Origin: an uncultured Bacteroidales bacterium
GTDB taxonomy: Bacteria > Bacteroidota > Bacteroidia > Bacteroidales > F082
Length of the DNA stretch: 8,958 nucleotides
NCBI GenBank assembly: GCA_937877465.1
Contig: CALFIT010000009.1
Coordinates: 1 to 8,958, forward strand
Direction: 5' to 3'
The notes under the pieces are model-generated. The model had not been told where the DNA came from. It ran no database searches and saw only the letters and a list, made by a program, of their open reading frames with translations. Each line of letters begins with the position of its first letter. Position 1 is the stretch's first letter. This document shows, one piece after another, positions 6,897 through 8,958 of the stretch. A program made the translations under genes and the position numbers.

Positions 6897-6898
6897 CT
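6872..6898. repeat. Perfect 9-bp inverted repeat (hairpin)
   Basis: AGCCTGTGC (6872-6880) and GCACAGGCT (6890-6898) are perfect inverted repeats around the 9-nt loop CGAATTGAA. On the minus strand the stem is followed by TTTTGTTTTC, and on the plus strand by AATGTTTTTT, so it could act as a bidirectional terminator. However, no gene appears to need terminating here on either strand. Together with the copy near 3342-3362 this suggests a REP-type palindrome. Confidence 0.7.
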
Positions 6899-6949
6899 AA
6901 TGTTTTTTCCCGAAAAAGTGCAATAATCTTTTTGTATCGAAATAAATCT

Positions 6950-6957
6950 TACTTTTG
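6950..6957 (+). promoter_or_regulatory. Bacteroidota -7 element for the transposase gene
   Basis: TACTTTTG matches TAnnTTTG. TTTG at 6931-6934, 15 bp upstream, could be the -33 element. Predicted transcription starts near 6964, giving a leader of about 54 nt before the ATG at 7018, which excludes the in-frame ATG at 6955 as the start. Confidence 0.55.
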
Positions 6958-6979
6958 CATTTGTGTTCTGTCCCTTCCA

Positions 6980-6996
6980 CGGGAATTCCATTCCCG
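6980..6996 (+). promoter_or_regulatory. 7-bp hairpin in the transposase leader
   Basis: CGGGAAT (6980-6986) and ATTCCCG (6990-6996) form a perfect 7-bp stem with a 3-nt loop, 21 bp before the transposase ATG. It could be an operator or an RNA hairpin that limits translation; leader structures that restrain expression are known for IS200-type transposases. It does not cover the start codon itself. Confidence 0.4.
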
Positions 6997-7017
6997 CCGC
7001 AAAAGCCCCAAACGAAA

Positions 7018-8058
7018 ATGACTACCAACACCAACATACCTAACGAAACTTCCACTTGGCAGGAGCCTGGTGCATGGCACAAGCCGTGCATCGTGCATGT
7101 GACTATGGTGGCCAAAGGGCGTGAACCCATTTTCGGCAAACTCACCCATAATGGCACAAGGGCCGAGGTGGAAAAGACGGCCATGGGTTGGGCAATAATC
7201 AACCAACAACAGCGGATGCTTGAACTTTGCCCTGAGATAAAAATCCTTGCAGACAAGGTCATGCCTGACCATCATCATATCGTTTTGCAGGTTCGGCGTA
7301 CCATGACGCGGAGCATCAAAGAAGTGGTGCGAGGCTATATGCAGGGCTGCAAGGCTGAAGCCCGAAAGTTGGGCTTTGAAGGAAATTTATACGATGGTCC
7401 ACCTTATTATCGTGTGCTCACGCATAAAGGACAACTTCAGGCTATGATAAACTATGTTTACGCCAACGCAGAGCGGGCATGGCAGCGCAAACAAAACCCC
7501 GACCTTTTTCGAATGTACCGTAGGACAGAAACTTGTGGTTTGCTTTTCACTTCGATGGGCAATCATTTCCTTCTCGACTGGCCAGAGCGTCAATTGGTGG
7601 AAATGTCGCGCAATGCCACAGACGAGCAAGTCCAAGAAAGGCTTAAAGCGGTGTTGCGGCCGGCGCAAAATGGAGCGGTAACCTATACGGCTTCCATTAG
7701 CAAGGGTGAGCAACTCATTGCACGGACGCTTCGGACTCAAGGCTTCCCTTTGGTCATCCTTCTCAACGAAGGCTTCCCCGAGGAAGGTTCGCCGCATGAG
7801 CGGTATTACAAGCCTGGTGGTGTTTATTTTGAGGCGTGCTCCCAAGGGAAACTTTTGCTTTTGGAGCCGACGGAAGAGGCGTTCTGTGCGCCTTTCATCC
7901 GTCAATCTGTCGAAGGAACGCTTCGCCGCAAGGCCGAGGCCAAGCATTTCGAATACACGCCTGTTGCAACTGATTCTTTGCGCTATCGTTTTGTAGCGCT
8001 CAATGAGATGGGAAGGAGACTTGTGGATGGGCAAGGGGCGGATGGAATCCGCCTTTAA
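7018..8058 (+). CDS. Y1 HUH (RAYT-like) transposase with C-terminal DprA/SLOG-like domain
   Basis: 346 residues. Residues ~20-165 form an IS200/Y1-type domain: IVHVTMVAKGREPIFG (25-40), the HUH motif VMPDHHHIVL with H85 and H87, and Y107 in VRGYMQGCK as the likely nicking tyrosine. Enzymes of this type nick and join single-stranded DNA at hairpins. RAYT proteins, which are single-copy and lack IS ends, act on REP palindromes. The remaining ~180 residues exceed the usual Y1 length. They contain GAVTYTASISKGEQLIARTL (219-238), PLVILLNEGF, YYKPGGVYFEACSQGKLLLL (263-282) and RYRFVALNEMGRRLV, which I read as a DprA/SLOG-like Rossmann domain. This reading is from pattern memory only. The ATG at 7018 lies after the promoter and leader. 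It is the only plus-strand gene, and no element ends are visible around it. Confidence 0.85.
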   Translation: MTTNTNIPNETSTWQEPGAWHKPCIVHVTMVAKGREPIFGKLTHNGTRAEVEKTAMGWAIINQQQRMLELCPEIKILADKVMPDHHHIVLQVRRTMTRSIKEVVRGYMQGCKAEARKLGFEGNLYDGPPYYRVLTHKGQLQAMINYVYANAERAWQRKQNPDLFRMYRRTETCGLLFTSMGNHFLLDWPERQLVEMSRNATDEQVQERLKAVLRPAQNGAVTYTASISKGEQLIARTLRTQGFPLVILLNEGFPEEGSPHERYYKPGGVYFEACSQGKLLLLEPTEEAFCAPFIRQSVEGTLRRKAEAKHFEYTPVATDSLRYRFVALNEMGRRLVDGQGADGIRL

Positions 8059-8109
8059 GGAACGGAACAAGATACAATGTGCTACTGCCAAATCACTCTT
8101 TCTTAATCC

Positions 8110-8424
8110 TCAAATCATTCCCGGCCCTTCAATCAACTTCGCGTGGGTGTATTCCCCTTCGTTGAAAGTTTCCTTAATGGTCGTTCCGTCAAGGATATAG
8201 TACTCTTCGTAATCCGCGCGGTAAACCAAGTATCTCGCATAGTCAAACAATTCCTTGACCGTTTCCTCGGTGAGTTTCAGCCATTGGATTCTCGGGTTTT
8301 TGTCGGCATACAAGCCTCCTGCAATGAAGGCGTTCACGATGTCGTCCCATTCGTATTCGGTGTGCTCAAAGATATACCAATTATCGACCTTGCAGGCGTG
8401 AAAGAATTCGTTGTTCCGTGACAT
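8110..8424 (-). CDS. Hypothetical small acidic protein
   Basis: 104 residues; family not recognised. It is soluble and acidic, rich in W, Y, D and E (NWYIFEHTEYEWDDIVNAFI at 15-34, YEEYYILDG at 72-80), with no signal peptide or membrane helix. Its size and composition recall small immunity or phage-type accessory proteins, but no motif supports that. I prefer the ATG at 8424; the frame stays open to a GTG at 8448. It follows the ABC exporter gene on the same strand after 46 bp and converges with the transposase gene, leaving a 51-bp gap without an evident hairpin terminator. Confidence 0.6.
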   Translation of the reverse strand: MSRNNEFFHACKVDNWYIFEHTEYEWDDIVNAFIAGGLYADKNPRIQWLKLTEETVKELFDYARYLVYRADYEEYYILDGTTIKETFNEGEYTHAKLIEGPGMI

Positions 8425-8470
8425 GAGGCTCGTTTTTTCTGTCAACACTCAAAAAACATCGTGCTGTTAT

Positions 8471-8958
8471 TTACCCAATCGCCTGCAAGTCAGTCAGTTT
8501 CTTGTAAACCCCACCGAGGGCAATCAGCTCGTCGTGCTTGCCGCGCTCGATGATCTGGCCTTTTTGCAGGACAACGATTTCGTCGGCATATTGGATGGTC
8601 GACAAGCGGTGGGCGATGACGATGGAGGTGCGCTGGCTCATCACCTTCGAAAGGGCATCTTGCACAAGACGCTCGCTTTCAGTATCTAACGAGCTGGTAG
8701 CTTCGTCCAATATTAATATAGGTGGGTTCTTCAGCACGGCGCGGGCGATGCTTAAGCGTTGGCGCTGACCGCCGCTGAGGTTCATGCCGCGGTCTCCGAT
8801 GCGGGTGTCGTAGCCATGCTCCAACGCCATGATGAACTCGTGCGCGTTGGCGATTTTGGCCGCCTCGATGACTTTTTCCTTCGAGACGTTCTCCATGCCG
8901 AAGGCGATATTATTGAACACGGTGTCGTTGAAGAGGATGGTTTCTTGCGACACCACGC
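8471..8958 (-). CDS. ABC exporter ATPase domain, MsbA-like (N-terminus beyond window)
   Basis: About 162 C-terminal residues of a nucleotide-binding domain of an ABC exporter, which uses ATP to move lipid, peptide or drug substrates across the inner membrane. Visible in order are the Q-loop (VVSQETILFNDT), a D-rich stretch ending RIGDRGMNLSGGQRQRLSIA with the ABC signature, Walker B LILDEATSSLD, and the H-loop AHRLST. The tail ERGKHDELIALGGVYKKLTD is typical of MsbA-like fused membrane-ATPase exporters. The Walker A motif and the membrane domain lie outside the window. The first two codons seen are GTG valines within the gene, not starts. The substrate is unknown. Confidence 0.93.
   Translation of the reverse strand, partial: VVSQETILFNDTVFNNIAFGMENVSKEKVIEAAKIANAHEFIMALEHGYDTRIGDRGMNLSGGQRQRLSIARAVLKNPPILILDEATSSLDTESERLVQDALSKVMSQRTSIVIAHRLSTIQYADEIVVLQKGQIIERGKHDELIALGGVYKKLTDLQAIG

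Noticed and set aside
6955..7017. An upstream ATG for the transposase at 6955
   Set aside because: It overlaps the -7 element and lies before the predicted transcription start; the Y1 domain begins well after the ATG at 7018.
7387..8091. A 234-codon minus-strand frame opposite the transposase gene
   Set aside because: It is antisense to the Y1 and C-terminal domains, and its translation shows no family features.

Overview
The window looks like an accessory region of a Bacteroidota (probably order Bacteroidales) chromosome. The evidence is several TAnnTTTG-type -7 promoter elements, mostly without Shine-Dalgarno sequences, together with Bacteroidales-like protein families: a lipoprotein amidohydrolase, a RhuM-Fic protein, a Y1 transposase and an MsbA-type ABC exporter. 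No species can be named. Every gene is on the minus strand except the Y1 transposase gene.

Layout. Positions 1-1601 hold most of a secreted or lipid-anchored YtcJ-type amidohydrolase, cut off at its C-terminus by the window edge, with its own promoter. At 1665-2323 a DEDDh exonuclease gene overlaps, as ATGA, a 55-codon remnant of a WYL-domain regulator. The remnant appears to join the two ends of a normal gene after an in-frame deletion of the middle. At 2329-3306 is a RhuM-Fic fusion protein with its own promoter.

The centre (3404-6474) is a tight minus-strand operon that looks visibly more AT-rich than the outer genes. It encodes a 92-residue protein with internal 37-residue repeats, a two-TM coiled-coil protein of unknown family, and 2 bp later a full-length DUF262/DUF1524 protein of the GmrSD type IV restriction family. 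I read this as a candidate membrane-linked variant of a GmrSD-like anti-phage system. The pairing is seen in the sequence; the function is inferred.

Upstream of this operon, 6475-7017 has no convincing gene but is rich in structure. It holds a long nested stem-loop (6602-6726) downstream of a minus-strand promoter, a perfect 9-bp hairpin (6872-6898), and a divergent promoter for the transposase with a second hairpin in its leader. The 6872-6898 hairpin, with its flank, is repeated imperfectly and in the same orientation at 3321-3363. The two copies therefore bracket the DUF262 cassette. Because a REP-associated-type (RAYT/Y1) transposase gene begins about 120 bp from one copy, these may be REP-like elements served by that enzyme.

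The transposase (7018-8058) carries a C-terminal half resembling a DprA/SLOG-like Rossmann domain. The right end holds an unrecognised 104-residue protein and the C-terminal half of an ABC exporter ATPase that runs off the window.
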